DNA of 64,000 nucleotides from Pseudomonas sp. H3(2019) (GTDB lineage Bacteria > Pseudomonadota > Gammaproteobacteria > Pseudomonadales > Pseudomonadaceae), in NCBI RefSeq assembly GCF_007713465.1, contig NZ_VMSG01000023.1, positions 1 through 64,000 of the forward strand, given 5' to 3'. Below, piece by piece: positions 33,435 to 42,817 of the stretch. The position numbers and the translations under genes are program-made. Each line of letters begins with the position of its first letter. Within the stretch, counting starts at the first letter, position 1. A model generated the notes under the pieces. That model made no database searches. It was not told the origin of the DNA and saw only the letters and a list, made by a program, of their open reading frames with translations.

Positions 33435-34478
33435 TCAGGCTGAGTGCCTGTGACTGCGACGGAACTCGCCAGGTGTCTGGTTGTTCCAGCGTTTAAAGGC
33501 GCGCTGAAAGGCTTCGGCCGAGGCAAATCCCAGCAGGTAGGCGATCTCGCCAAAGGCCAGCTCCGTGTCACGGATGTAGGTCATGGCCAGATCGCGGCGG
33601 GTGTCGTTGAGAATGGCGCGAAACTGCGTGCCTTCTTCGGCGAGCCTGCGACGCAAGGTCCAGGTTGGCAGCTTCAGGCGTGCCGCCACTTCTTCCAGGT
33701 CGGGTTCACGACCCCCATTGAGCAACGGCCCCAACAACTGAGTGATGCGTTCACGCAGGCTGCGGGTGCGGGTCAATTGCTCCAGTTCCCGCTCACACAG
33801 TTGCAGCAGATGTCGCCAGGTACTCGGGCAGTGCTCGGGGTTGCGCAGTGCCAGGCTGGCCTGACTCAGCCTTAGTTGGTTGTGCTCGGCGCCAAACTGG
33901 ATCGGGCAATCACCCAGCAGTGCGTAGCGCTCGCGGTAATCGGGCTCGGAGAACTCGATGTCGATGCGCTCGGCGCGCAGCGGCTGGTGGCTCAGGCTGG
34001 ATAACTGCTGCAACCAGCTGGCGATGATCGAATCCACCACAAAGCGGTTATAGGCGTTGTACGGGCTGATGGAATAGAACCGTAGCCACGCACCCTGGGC
34101 ATCTTCATGGAAACTCGACTGTCCGCGGTAATTGGAGCCGTACAAGGCCTCGAAGCGAATCAGGCAACGCGCGGCTTCGCGCACGGTTGGCGCCTGAGCG
34201 GCAGTGACCCCGGCCAGCCCGACCTGGCTGAGGCGGCTCAGCTGGCCCATGCGCAGACCCAGTGCCGGGTCGCCAGTCAGTTGAACAGCCGCGTGGCCCA
34301 GGCGCATGTAGCGCGGGATCGACAGCCGTGCACCGGCTTCGGCTAGTCGCGCCGGGTCGAGTCCGTATTGTTCCAGCAGCGGCTGCGGGTCCAGACCATG
34401 GCTGGACACTGCGTCAGCCAGGCTATGGACGAAACCGACCGACAGATCCCCGAGGCGCATCGGCTGTGGTTTCATCAC
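33435..34478 (-). CDS. AraC-family regulator with Arabinose_bd-type sensor domain
   Basis: 347 aa. An N-terminal sensor region (about 20-210), as in the OruR/ArgR-like AraC group of Pseudomonas, is followed by a C-terminal double HTH (RDLAMTYIRDTELAFGEIAY, then LLGFASAEAFQRAFKRW). It follows the nitrilase-like gene directly (TAA GTG ATG), so the two are cotranscribed and probably translationally coupled. Target genes are unknown. Confidence 0.88.
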   Translation of the reverse strand: MMKPQPMRLGDLSVGFVHSLADAVSSHGLDPQPLLEQYGLDPARLAEAGARLSIPRYMRLGHAAVQLTGDPALGLRMGQLSRLSQVGLAGVTAAQAPTVREAARCLIRFEALYGSNYRGQSSFHEDAQGAWLRFYSISPYNAYNRFVVDSIIASWLQQLSSLSHQPLRAERIDIEFSEPDYRERYALLGDCPIQFGAEHNQLRLSQASLALRNPEHCPSTWRHLLQLCERELEQLTRTRSLRERITQLLGPLLNGGREPDLEEVAARLKLPTWTLRRRLAEEGTQFRAILNDTRRDLAMTYIRDTELAFGEIAYLLGFASAEAFQRAFKRWNNQTPGEFRRSHRHSA

Positions 34479-35609
34479 TTACAACCAGATATTGAGCAAA
34501 CGTGCGCCGCGGGCTTCGCGGTCGGCGAAGTGTTGGCCGTTGCTGCTGAGAAAGCTCTGGCCGGCGCTGCCCTGATCCCAGAATTGTCCACGCAGGAACA
34601 CGCTGACACCGGCGTTGGCCTGACTGACCGGGCGCCGACTGGTCAGCGTTAGGCGATGCCAGGCCTGGCCCTCGCTGAGCGAGCCGGGTTCGAGGCCGAT
34701 TTCGCTCGGGGTCGATAGCCCTTTGTCTCCGCACCAAGGCTTGTCCCAGGCATTTCGGCCGATGATAGAGGCCGGCACGGCGATTAACTGAGCACCCTGA
34801 TCGTTGAGTTTGCGATAGTTGTCCGGGTACCAGCTGTCGTTGCCGATCAATACGCCCAGGCGTCCGGCCGGAGTGTCGATGACATTGATCACTTGATCGG
34901 TACTCGGCTGGATATAGCTCCGTTGATCGAAGGCCGGGCTCAGCTGGCGCTGCGGTTGGCCGATCGGCAAACCATCGCGACCGAACACCAGACTGCTGTT
35001 GTACAGCGCACCACGGCCGATTTTCAGTGTGCCGTCGCTGACACTGGGGTCGGGCAACACGATGCTGCCCGCCACCAGAGTGATGCCGAACTCGTTGGCC
35101 AGCCCACCGAACAGCGCCTGGTACTGGCGGGCCATGCTTTTGGCTTTCATGCGCAGGTGCGCGTCATCCAGGTGGCTGTCGCCCTTGGCGCTGATCAACG
35201 CGCGCAAAAAGCTCAGGGGATTGCTCACTGCCAGCCAATTCATGGCTTCGTCCAGCGTGCTGGCTTGATACAGCTCGTCTTTCTCGCCGCTGACCATCAG
35301 CCAGGTACCGATGTGTTCCGGCAGCACGACGACGGTCTTTTCGTTCAGCAGGCCTTGTTCGCGAGCTTGCTGCAGATAGGCCGCGAGCTTGCGGTGCAGG
35401 TGCTCGGGGCTTTGATAATCGGTGGGGAACAATTCGGGCTGGATGCCCAGCAAGTTGCCGCGATCGGCAGGAACGCCCTGGTTTACGGCGAGGTTGATGC
35501 GCAGGTCCGAGAGGTAATGGCCAACCGGACGATCGGCGGTCCACATCGCGTAAGCGGCGATGACGGCGACAAACGCCATGGTGACGGTCAGATAAAGAAG
35601 TTTGCGCAT
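34479..35609 (-). CDS. Nitrilase-fold (carbon-nitrogen hydrolase-like) membrane-anchored protein lacking catalytic residues
   Basis: 376 aa. An N-terminal membrane helix (about 4-24) is followed by a carbon-nitrogen hydrolase fold. The catalytic Glu is present (VVVLPEHIG), but where active members have Lys it reads QPQRQLSP, and where they have Cys two residues before the conserved Asp it reads IGNDSWYP (Gly). Both alpha-beta core motifs and the ending resemble real family members, so this is probably an intact protein that has lost hydrolase activity, or uses other residues. It lies upstream of and coupled to an AraC regulator, hinting at a sensing role. Confidence 0.75.
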   Translation of the reverse strand: MRKLLYLTVTMAFVAVIAAYAMWTADRPVGHYLSDLRINLAVNQGVPADRGNLLGIQPELFPTDYQSPEHLHRKLAAYLQQAREQGLLNEKTVVVLPEHIGTWLMVSGEKDELYQASTLDEAMNWLAVSNPLSFLRALISAKGDSHLDDAHLRMKAKSMARQYQALFGGLANEFGITLVAGSIVLPDPSVSDGTLKIGRGALYNSSLVFGRDGLPIGQPQRQLSPAFDQRSYIQPSTDQVINVIDTPAGRLGVLIGNDSWYPDNYRKLNDQGAQLIAVPASIIGRNAWDKPWCGDKGLSTPSEIGLEPGSLSEGQAWHRLTLTSRRPVSQANAGVSVFLRGQFWDQGSAGQSFLSSNGQHFADREARGARLLNIWL

Positions 35610-35819
35610 GGGGGAACAGTCAGTGGCCGTGTGCAGGATTCGCCGACTAGGGTAGGCCCCATGCCGACGAATGCCAAGAGGTCCTGCGCGTTTAGATCAA
35701 TAAGTTGTCAGTTACGGTCATTGAGCGATGCTCGGCCTGCTTTTAGTCTGTGGCACATAACCGATGGGTGCCAAAGAGCCCCCGCACTATTTTCGTGATT
35801 ATTCGTTGTGGAGCTACCG

Positions 35820-37859
35820 ATGACCGCCGCTCATTACCCGCACCTGCTGGCCCCGCTGGACCTGGGTTTTACCACGCTACGCAACCGCACTCTGATGGGC
35901 TCGATGCACACTGGTCTTGAGGAGAAACCTGGCGGTTTCGAGCGCATGGCGGCGTACTTCGCCGAGCGTGCTCGCGGTGGGGTTGGCCTGATGGTCACCG
36001 GCGGTATTGGCCCGAACGATGAGGGCGGGGTTTACTCCGGCGCTGCCAAGCTGACCACTCTCGATGAGGCGCTCAAGCACCAGATCGTCACCCGCGCCGT
36101 GCACGAGGCGGGTGGCAAGATTTGCATGCAGATTCTGCATGCCGGGCGTTATGCCTACAGCCCGAAACAGGTCGCACCGAGTGCGATCCAGGCACCGATC
36201 AACCCGTTCAAGCCCAAAGAACTGGACGAGGAAGGCATCGAGAAGCAGATCAGCGATTTCGTCACCTGTTCGACCCTGGCGCAAAAAGCCGAGTACGACG
36301 GTGTCGAGATCATGGGTTCGGAAGGTTATTTCATTAACCAGTTCCTCGCAGCCCACACCAACCACCGCACCGATCGCTGGGGCGGCAGCTATGAAAACCG
36401 TATGCGCCTGCCGGTGGAAATCGTCCGTCGCGTACGCGAAGCGGTCGGCCCGAATTTCATCATCATCTTCCGTTTGTCGATGCTCGATCTGGTGGAAGGC
36501 GGCAGCACCTGGGAAGAAATCGTTCAGTTGGCCAGGGCCATCGAGCAAGCGGGCGCGACCATTATCAACACCGGGATCGGCTGGCACGAAGCGCGGATTC
36601 CGACCATCGCCACCAAGGTTCCACGTGCCGCGTTCAGTAAGGTCACGGCCAAACTGCGCGGTTCGGTGAATATTCCGTTGATCACCACCAACCGCATCAA
36701 CACCCCGGAAGTCGCCGAACAGATCCTTGCCGAAGGCGATGCCGACATGGTGTCGATGGCACGGCCGTTCCTCGCCGACCCGGAGTTCGTCAACAAGGCC
36801 GCTGCCGGTCGCGCTGATGAAATCAACACCTGCATCGGTTGCAACCAGGCCTGCCTGGACCACACCTTCGGCGGCAAATTGACCTCGTGCCTGGTCAACC
36901 CGCGGGCGTGCCATGAAACCGAGCTCAATTACTTGCCGGTGCAGCAGATCAAGAAAATTGCCGTGGTGGGTGCAGGTCCCGCGGGGTTGTCCGCAGCCAC
37001 CGTGGCTGCCGAGCGTGGCCATCAAGTGACACTGTTCGATTCCGCCAGCGAAATCGGTGGCCAGTTCAACGTCGCCAAGCGTGTGCCGGGCAAGGAAGAG
37101 TTCTTCGAAACCCTGCGCTACTTCAAGCGCAAGTTGCAGACCACGAATGTCGAGGTGTGCCTGAATACGCGGGTCGATGTCGCGCAGCTGGTGGACGGCG
37201 GTTATCACGAGGTGATTCTGGCCACCGGCATTGCACCGCGTGTACCGGCGATTCCGGGTGTCGAGAATGCCAAGGTGCTGAGCTACCTGGACGTGATCCT
37301 CGAACGCAAGCCGGTCGGCAAGAACGTCGCGGTGATTGGCGCCGGCGGTATCGGTTTTGACGTCTCGGAGTTTCTCGTGCATCAAGGCGTCGCCACCAGC
37401 CAGGACCGTGAAGCGTTCTGGAAAGAGTGGGGCATCGATACTCACCTTGAGGCCCGTGGCGGTGTCGCCGGGATCAAGGCCGAACCTCACGCGCCGGCAC
37501 GTCAGGTGTTCCTGTTGCAGCGCAAGAAATCCAAGGTCGGCGATGGTTTGGGTAAAACCACGGGCTGGATTCACCGCACGGGGCTGAAGAACAAACACGT
37601 ACAGATGCTCAACAGCGTCGAGTACTTGAAGATCGATGACGAAGGCCTGCATATCCGTATCGGTGAAACCGGTGAGCCGCAGGTGCTGCCGGTGGACAAC
37701 ATCGTGATCTGCGCCGGACAGGATCCGTTGCGCGAATTGCACGACGGCCTGGTGGCTGCCGGGCAGAACGTGCATTTGATTGGTGGTGCGGATGTAGCGG
37801 CGGAGCTGGATGCCAAGCGTGCGATCAATCAGGGGTCGCGCCTGGCTGCCGAGCTCTGA
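35820..37859 (+). CDS. fadH: NADPH-dependent 2,4-dienoyl-CoA reductase
   Basis: 679 aa from ATG 35820 behind GTGGAG. FadH reduces 2,4-dienoyl-CoA during breakdown of unsaturated fatty acids. The N-terminal FMN barrel of the old yellow enzyme family runs to about 360, the [4Fe-4S] cysteines are in CIGCNQACLD...SCLVNP, and the C-terminal FAD/NADPH domain has GAGPAGLSAATVAAERG. Length and layout match the family. It works in the same pathway as fadB/fadA at 51513-54866, though far from them. Confidence 0.94.
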   Translation: MTAAHYPHLLAPLDLGFTTLRNRTLMGSMHTGLEEKPGGFERMAAYFAERARGGVGLMVTGGIGPNDEGGVYSGAAKLTTLDEALKHQIVTRAVHEAGGKICMQILHAGRYAYSPKQVAPSAIQAPINPFKPKELDEEGIEKQISDFVTCSTLAQKAEYDGVEIMGSEGYFINQFLAAHTNHRTDRWGGSYENRMRLPVEIVRRVREAVGPNFIIIFRLSMLDLVEGGSTWEEIVQLARAIEQAGATIINTGIGWHEARIPTIATKVPRAAFSKVTAKLRGSVNIPLITTNRINTPEVAEQILAEGDADMVSMARPFLADPEFVNKAAAGRADEINTCIGCNQACLDHTFGGKLTSCLVNPRACHETELNYLPVQQIKKIAVVGAGPAGLSAATVAAERGHQVTLFDSASEIGGQFNVAKRVPGKEEFFETLRYFKRKLQTTNVEVCLNTRVDVAQLVDGGYHEVILATGIAPRVPAIPGVENAKVLSYLDVILERKPVGKNVAVIGAGGIGFDVSEFLVHQGVATSQDREAFWKEWGIDTHLEARGGVAGIKAEPHAPARQVFLLQRKKSKVGDGLGKTTGWIHRTGLKNKHVQMLNSVEYLKIDDEGLHIRIGETGEPQVLPVDNIVICAGQDPLRELHDGLVAAGQNVHLIGGADVAAELDAKRAINQGSRLAAEL

Positions 37860-37914
37860 TAGCGACCGCAGTCTGCTGCTAAGATGCCGGCTCTTTCCCA
37901 AAGAGCCGGCATCA

Positions 37915-38847
37915 ATGCTTTCTCCTCCCAGCGACTGGCTTCCCCATGCCCCGCTTGAACGTCTTCATCTCGACTGGCTCGCCACCGCCGGTATCGAGGT
38001 GGCAGTCCTGCGTCTGGACCGGATCGACCCGCTGATCTCCGGCAATAAGTGGTTCAAGCTCATTGAACATCTAAGGGTGGCCCGCGAGGCCGGTGCCGAA
38101 GGTGTGATCAGCCTGGGCGGTGCCTGGTCCAATCATCTGCATGCGCTGGCGGCAGCGGGTAAGCGCTTTGGTTTTCCTACCGTCGGCCTGTTGCGCGGGC
38201 ATCCGCAAGACACCCCGACCGTGGAGGATTTACAGGCCTTTGGCATGCAACTGCACTGGTTGGGTTACGGCGGTTATCGCGCGCGCCACGAGCCGGGTTT
38301 CTGGCAGCCATGGCACGCGCAATACCCGCATCTGCATCCGGTCCCCGAAGGCGGTGGCGGTCTGCTGGGGGCGCGTGGTTGCGGGCAGTTACTGACTCAG
38401 GTCGGCGAACAGTTGAACGAGTTGGGCTGGAATGACCATGACGGCTGGTGGCTGGCCTGCGGAACCGGCACCACGCTGGCAGGGTTGGTGCTGGCCGAGG
38501 CGGGGAGGCATCCGGTGTATGGCGTGCTGGCGGTGCCCGATGATCATGGGGTAGCGCAGCAGGTCGAGGCAATTCTCGGCGAATGCGGCTTGCCGGACGG
38601 TGGATATGAGCTGTTCGACGGCAGTTGCGGCGGTTTTGCAAAAGTCGCCCCGACGTTGCTGGCGTTTATCGAAAACTGCGAGCGGGCCAGCGGTATCCCG
38701 CTGGAGCCGCTGTACACCGGTAAAGCGCTATGGGCACTCAAGCAACAGGTTGATGCTGGACGTTTTGCCGCCGGCACACGCTTGATCTTCGTGCACACCG
38801 GCGGTTTGCAGGGCCGCCGGGGTTTTGCGCCGCTCAGTCAGGGCTGA
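37915..38847 (+). CDS. PLP-dependent ACC deaminase/D-cysteine desulfhydrase-like enzyme
   Basis: 310 aa from ATG 37915, where the conserved part begins. The PLP lysine lies in SGNKWFKL (about residues 42-49), followed by LGGAWSNHLHALAAAG and a glycine-rich phosphate loop (GTGTTLAGLVL). Family members split D-cysteine to pyruvate, H2S and ammonia, or deaminate ACC; which of the two applies here cannot be decided by eye. Its last 14 bp overlap the convergent cytochrome b561 gene. Confidence 0.85.
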   Translation: MLSPPSDWLPHAPLERLHLDWLATAGIEVAVLRLDRIDPLISGNKWFKLIEHLRVAREAGAEGVISLGGAWSNHLHALAAAGKRFGFPTVGLLRGHPQDTPTVEDLQAFGMQLHWLGYGGYRARHEPGFWQPWHAQYPHLHPVPEGGGGLLGARGCGQLLTQVGEQLNELGWNDHDGWWLACGTGTTLAGLVLAEAGRHPVYGVLAVPDDHGVAQQVEAILGECGLPDGGYELFDGSCGGFAKVAPTLLAFIENCERASGIPLEPLYTGKALWALKQQVDAGRFAAGTRLIFVHTGGLQGRRGFAPLSQG

Positions 38848-39391
38848 CGCGCTTGGGCATCATCCGCAGCAGAGTGTTATCGCGAACCACGTAATGGTGA
38901 TACAGCCCGGCCACGGCATGCAGGCCGATCAGCCAGTAGCCGAGGGTGCCGGCCAGTTCGTGCCAGCCTTTGATCTGCTTGGCCAGTGGTTTGTCTTCCC
39001 CGATCAGCAACGGCAGGTCGATGCCGTAGAACATCACCTGATGACCGTTGGCGCTGGTGACCAGCCAACCGAGAATCGGTGTGGCGATCATGAATATATA
39101 CAACGCCCAGTGCATCAGCCGGGCGAGTACCGTTTGCCATGGGGGCGATGCCGGGAAGATTTTCGGAGCGCTTCCCAGGCTGCGGGCGAACAGCCGTAAC
39201 CAGACCAGTGCGAACACGGTCAGGCCGAGCATGTAGTGCGTTTCCGTGATCAGGGCTCGGCCGCCACTGCCCCTGGGAAACATCCCCCGCAGTTCGATAC
39301 TGGCGTAAACCAGCGCCAACAGTACCAGCATCAACCAGTGCAGCATGATTGATACGGTGCTGTAGCGTGATTCGGAATTCTTCCAGGGCAT
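38834..39391 (-). CDS. Cytochrome b561 family protein
   Basis: 185 aa with four membrane helices and the haem-ligand histidines in MLHWLMLV, TETHYMLGL, LMHWALYIF and GLHAVAGLYHH. Such CybB-like proteins pass electrons between quinones and periplasmic acceptors such as superoxide. It overlaps the end of the PLP-enzyme gene on the opposite strand. No operon partner. Confidence 0.92.
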   Translation of the reverse strand: MPWKNSESRYSTVSIMLHWLMLVLLALVYASIELRGMFPRGSGGRALITETHYMLGLTVFALVWLRLFARSLGSAPKIFPASPPWQTVLARLMHWALYIFMIATPILGWLVTSANGHQVMFYGIDLPLLIGEDKPLAKQIKGWHELAGTLGYWLIGLHAVAGLYHHYVVRDNTLLRMMPKRVSPD

Positions 39392-39537
39392 ACGGTTTTT
39401 CCTCGCTTATCAGGTCTGAAGCCCCCGTTCTTGTATGACGGAGTGCGTTAACTGTAATCCTGTTTGCGAGGATTTGCCTGAGTCAGATCAGGCTTCGTGC
39501 CTCATCGAGCGCTCTGCGACAGACTATTGGGCAAAAA

Positions 39538-39566
39538 AAGGCCTGCATTTGCAGGCCTTCTTTTTA
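39538..39566. terminator. Terminator of the MATE gene
   Basis: AAGGCCTGC, loop ATTT, GCAGGCCTT with an A run on one side and a T run on the other, so it can stop transcription from both directions. It overlaps the 3' end of the MATE gene. Confidence 0.8.
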
Positions 39567-41021
39567 CCCTCGGTTAACCGGCTGACTGATGCGGATTCGC
39601 TTGCGCGCACTGCGCGTCAGGCGGATCGACAGCATCAGCGCCGCACAGCTCAGGCCTGCAATCAGGCCTTCCCACAGCCCGTTCGGGCCGCTGGCCGGGC
39701 CGAACCAGTCGGTCAACCCCAACACGTATCCCACCGGCAGGCCGATCCCCCAATAGGCGAATAACGTCAGGATCATCGTCACCCGGGTGTCCTGATAACC
39801 GCGCAGGGCGCCGGCACAGATCACTTGGATAGCATCGGAAAACTGGTACAGCGCGGCATAGACGATCAGCATCGAGGCGATCTGGATGACGGTCTTGTCG
39901 GCGGTGTAAATCGAGGCGATTGGTTCGCGCAGGAGCAGAATCAGGCTCGCCGAGAATGCGGCAAACACCAGCGCCGCGCCCAGGCCGACCTTCGCCGCGA
40001 AGCTCGCCTGATACGGGTTCCCGGCCCCCAGCGCCTGACCCACCCGTACGGTGACCGCCATCCCCAGGGAATAAGGAATCATGAACAGCAGAGAGCTGAT
40101 GTTCAGGGCAATCTGGTGCCCGGCCACGACGGTCGATCCGAGGCTGCCGATCAGCAGGGCGATGATCGCAAAGATGCTGGACTCGGCAAATACCGCGATA
40201 CCGATCGGCAGGCCGATGCCTACCAGACGTTTGATCACCGCCCACTGAGGACGATCGAAACGCACCAGCAAACGCGTGGGGGCATAGATGGGCGCCCAGT
40301 GGGTCCAGCCGGCCATGCTCAGCGCAATGAACCACATGACGATGCCGCTGGCCCAGCCGCAACCGACACCGCCGAGGGCCGGCAGGCCGAAATGGCCATA
40401 GATCAGCGCGTAGTTCACGGGAATATTGAGCAATAAACCACTCAGGCCAATGACCATGCTTGGACGGGTGCGGCCCATGGCATCGCTGTAGCAGCGCAGT
40501 ACGTAGTAGAAGGCAATACCGGGAAAGCCGAAGGCGATACCGTGCAAGTAGCCCATGCTCGGCTCAATCAACTGCGGGTCGACTTTCATCCAGTGCAGGA
40601 TCGGCTCGGCGCTAAGCAGCAGGCCACTGCCCATCAGTCCGACACAGAGTGCCAGCCACAAGGCCTGGCGTGCCAGAGGCGCGATCTCGTCGTGCTGCTT
40701 TGCGCCAAAGTGTTGGGCGATCTTGGGGGTGGTGGCCAGCAGAACCCCGGTCATCAGCAGGTAGATCGGAATCCAGATCGAATTACCCAGTGCGACCGCA
40801 GCCAGGTCCCGTGGGCTGACTCTGCCCGCCATCACTGCATCGACGAAACCCATGGAGGTGGCTGCCAGTTGCGCGATCATGATCGGCAGCGCCAGGCCAA
40901 GCAGGCTTTTAAGCTCCAGGCGAACCCGGGCCGGGCGGTTGAGGGCAGTAGCAGCGAGGCGGTCAGTCACGGAATTCACAGGCGAAGCGTCCAGAGGGGA
41001 TTGATGCGCGGGGCGGCGCAT
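39564..41021 (-). CDS. MATE family efflux pump (NorM/PmpM-like)
   Basis: 485 aa with twelve membrane segments in two similar halves (PIMIAQLAATSMGFVDAVMA; PIGIAVFAESSIFAIIALLI). It exports cationic drugs and dyes with Na+ or H+ exchange. A GTG at 40979 (NSVTDRLAAT) fits the start of PmpM-like proteins better than the ATG at 41021. The terminator hairpin lies at its 3' end. Confidence 0.92.
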   Translation of the reverse strand: MRRPAHQSPLDASPVNSVTDRLAATALNRPARVRLELKSLLGLALPIMIAQLAATSMGFVDAVMAGRVSPRDLAAVALGNSIWIPIYLLMTGVLLATTPKIAQHFGAKQHDEIAPLARQALWLALCVGLMGSGLLLSAEPILHWMKVDPQLIEPSMGYLHGIAFGFPGIAFYYVLRCYSDAMGRTRPSMVIGLSGLLLNIPVNYALIYGHFGLPALGGVGCGWASGIVMWFIALSMAGWTHWAPIYAPTRLLVRFDRPQWAVIKRLVGIGLPIGIAVFAESSIFAIIALLIGSLGSTVVAGHQIALNISSLLFMIPYSLGMAVTVRVGQALGAGNPYQASFAAKVGLGAALVFAAFSASLILLLREPIASIYTADKTVIQIASMLIVYAALYQFSDAIQVICAGALRGYQDTRVTMILTLFAYWGIGLPVGYVLGLTDWFGPASGPNGLWEGLIAGLSCAALMLSIRLTRSARKRIRISQPVNRG

Positions 41022-41129
41022 TCTACGCGTTGACGCCGCAGTCAGGAAAATTCCTGTGTTGCGGATTTGTAAAGCTCATCCACCCCGTGGGAGCTGCGCT
41101 ACACTGCCGATCCGCCAAAGGAGCCTGCC

Positions 41130-42272
41130 ATGCTGATTGTTGCCGACGAAAATATCCCGCTGCTCGATGCGTTCTTTGAAGGTTTCGGTGAAATCCGCCG
41201 CGTACCGGGACGCTCCATCGACCGCACCACGGTCGAACAGGCCGATGTGCTACTGGTGCGGTCGGTGACCAACGTCGACCGCGACTTGCTCGAAGGCAGC
41301 AACGTGCGGTTTGTCGGCACCTGCACTATTGGTACGGATCACCTGGATCTGGAGTACTTCCAGCAGGCCGGCATCACCTGGTCCAGCGCGCCGGGTTGCA
41401 ATGCCCGAGGCGTGGTCGACTACGTGTTGGGCAGCTTGCTGACCCTGGCCGAAATCGAAGGCGTCGAGCTGGCCGAGCGCACTTACGGAGTGGTCGGTGC
41501 CGGTGAAGTCGGTGGTCGGCTAGTCAAGGTTCTGCAAGGTCTGGGCTGGAAGGTGCTGGTGTGCGATCCACCGCGTCAGGCGGCCGAAGGCGGCGAATTC
41601 GTCAGCCTCGAGCAGATCATTGGTCAATGCGACGTTATCAGTTTGCACATCCCGTTGAGCAACAACGCCGAGCATTCGACCTGGCACCTGTTTGACGAAA
41701 ACCGTTTGAACCAGCTCAAGCCTGGCGCCTGGCTGATCAACGCCAGCCGTGGTCCGGTGGTGGACAACACTGCGCTGCGTGAAGTGTTGCTCGCGCGCGA
41801 AGACCTGCAAGCGGTGCTGGACGTGTGGGAAGGCGAGCCGAGCGTCGATATCGGCCTGGCCGAGTTGTGTGTGATCGCCACCCCGCATATCGCCGGTTAC
41901 AGCCTAGACGGCAAGCAGCGCGGGACCGCGCAGATCTATCAGGCGTTTTGCCAGTTCCTCGGGCAGCCGGCCCAGGTTGCCCTTGATACGTTGTTGCCGG
42001 CGCCGTGGCTGGCGCAAGTCCACTTGAACGCCAGTTGTGATCCGGCCTGGGCCTTGGCGATGGTCTGCCGTGGTGTGTACGACCCGCGTCGTGATGACGC
42101 AGATTTCCGCCGTAGCCTGGTGGTCAGCGGTGCCGAACAGCGCACGGCGTTTGACTTGCTGCGCAAGCATTACCCGGAACGGCGTGAGATTGACGGGCTG
42201 AAGGTGCGCATTGAGGGTGAGTCGCCGGCTTTGCGGCAAATGGTGGCGGCGCTGGGGGCAATGGCTGTCTAG
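41130..42272 (+). CDS. pdxB: Erythronate-4-phosphate dehydrogenase
   Basis: 380 aa. It oxidises 4-phosphoerythronate in the pyridoxal phosphate pathway. D-2-hydroxyacid dehydrogenase fold: the NAD-binding motif GVVGAGEVGGRLVKVLQGLGW, the catalytic Arg in INASRGPVVDN, the acidic residue in WEGEP, and the His in TPHIAGYS. The C-terminal dimerisation domain of PdxB is present, which separates it from other dehydrogenases. Confidence 0.96.
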   Translation: MLIVADENIPLLDAFFEGFGEIRRVPGRSIDRTTVEQADVLLVRSVTNVDRDLLEGSNVRFVGTCTIGTDHLDLEYFQQAGITWSSAPGCNARGVVDYVLGSLLTLAEIEGVELAERTYGVVGAGEVGGRLVKVLQGLGWKVLVCDPPRQAAEGGEFVSLEQIIGQCDVISLHIPLSNNAEHSTWHLFDENRLNQLKPGAWLINASRGPVVDNTALREVLLAREDLQAVLDVWEGEPSVDIGLAELCVIATPHIAGYSLDGKQRGTAQIYQAFCQFLGQPAQVALDTLLPAPWLAQVHLNASCDPAWALAMVCRGVYDPRRDDADFRRSLVVSGAEQRTAFDLLRKHYPERREIDGLKVRIEGESPALRQMVAALGAMAV

Positions 42273-42312
42273 GAGCAAGGCTTGCCTGCGATGGGGCGCG
42301 CAGCGCCCCCAA
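42272..42312. repeat. REP-like palindromic repeat after pdxB
   Basis: GGAGCAAGGCTTGCCTGCGA followed by a GGGGCGC/GCGCCCC palindrome resembles REP elements common between genes in the P. fluorescens group. Only one unit is seen. Confidence 0.45.
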
Positions 42313-42328
42313 AAATAAGCAATAAAAA

Positions 42329-42349
42329 ACCCGGCTATCAGAGCCGGGT
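42329..42349 (-). terminator. Terminator of the small gene at 42371
   Basis: ACCCGGCT, loop, AGCCGGGT; on the minus strand it is followed by TTTTTTATT, 22 bp beyond the stop of the small gene. Confidence 0.8.
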
Positions 42350-42370
42350 CGGAAGACGTAAGGCTACGTA

Positions 42371-42550
42371 TCAATCTTGCTTGGCAGGCTTGACCAACCG
42401 TTGTTCCAGTTCGCGGCACGCACTCTGGATCATATCTTCAGTGATCGGCACTTCGCGCCCTTGGGCGTCAATAATGGCGCACCCCAGAGACTGGTGTGGC
42501 TGCGTGCGAATCACTTGAACTTTGTCATCGCTGCTGTTTTGCAAGGACAT
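42371..42550 (-). CDS. Conserved small hypothetical protein (59 aa)
   Basis: 59 aa from ATG 42550 (MSLQNSSDDKVQVIRTQPHQ), preceded by GATGAGGAGACAGGCC, a strong ribosome binding site. It is soluble with no cysteines besides two, and no known motif. It ends in VKPAKQD and has its own terminator. I recognise it only as a typical conserved pseudomonad protein of unknown function. The 42551-42817 gap before the ABC exporter holds no other gene. Confidence 0.75.
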   Translation of the reverse strand: MSLQNSSDDKVQVIRTQPHQSLGCAIIDAQGREVPITEDMIQSACRELEQRLVKPAKQD

Positions 42551-42817
42551 GGCCTGTCTCCTCATCAGGTTATGCGTTTACTGTAGAACCACCAAATGAC
42601 CAAGCTGTGACAACTCCCTACAGGGGACAAGGCGGCAGTACCAGTCCATCAGAAATAACCCGGGACTTCTAGCCGGACTTTAGACCGATAACATCTAGGC
42701 TCTATTGTCAGCGGTCATATTTAACCTGACTCATTGTGATTTACAGCGTTGCGGCGGATCGACCAGTGTAGGCTTGGCCGGGTTGATTCTTTCAGTTTGC
42801 GCTTTCGGATGATCCTG

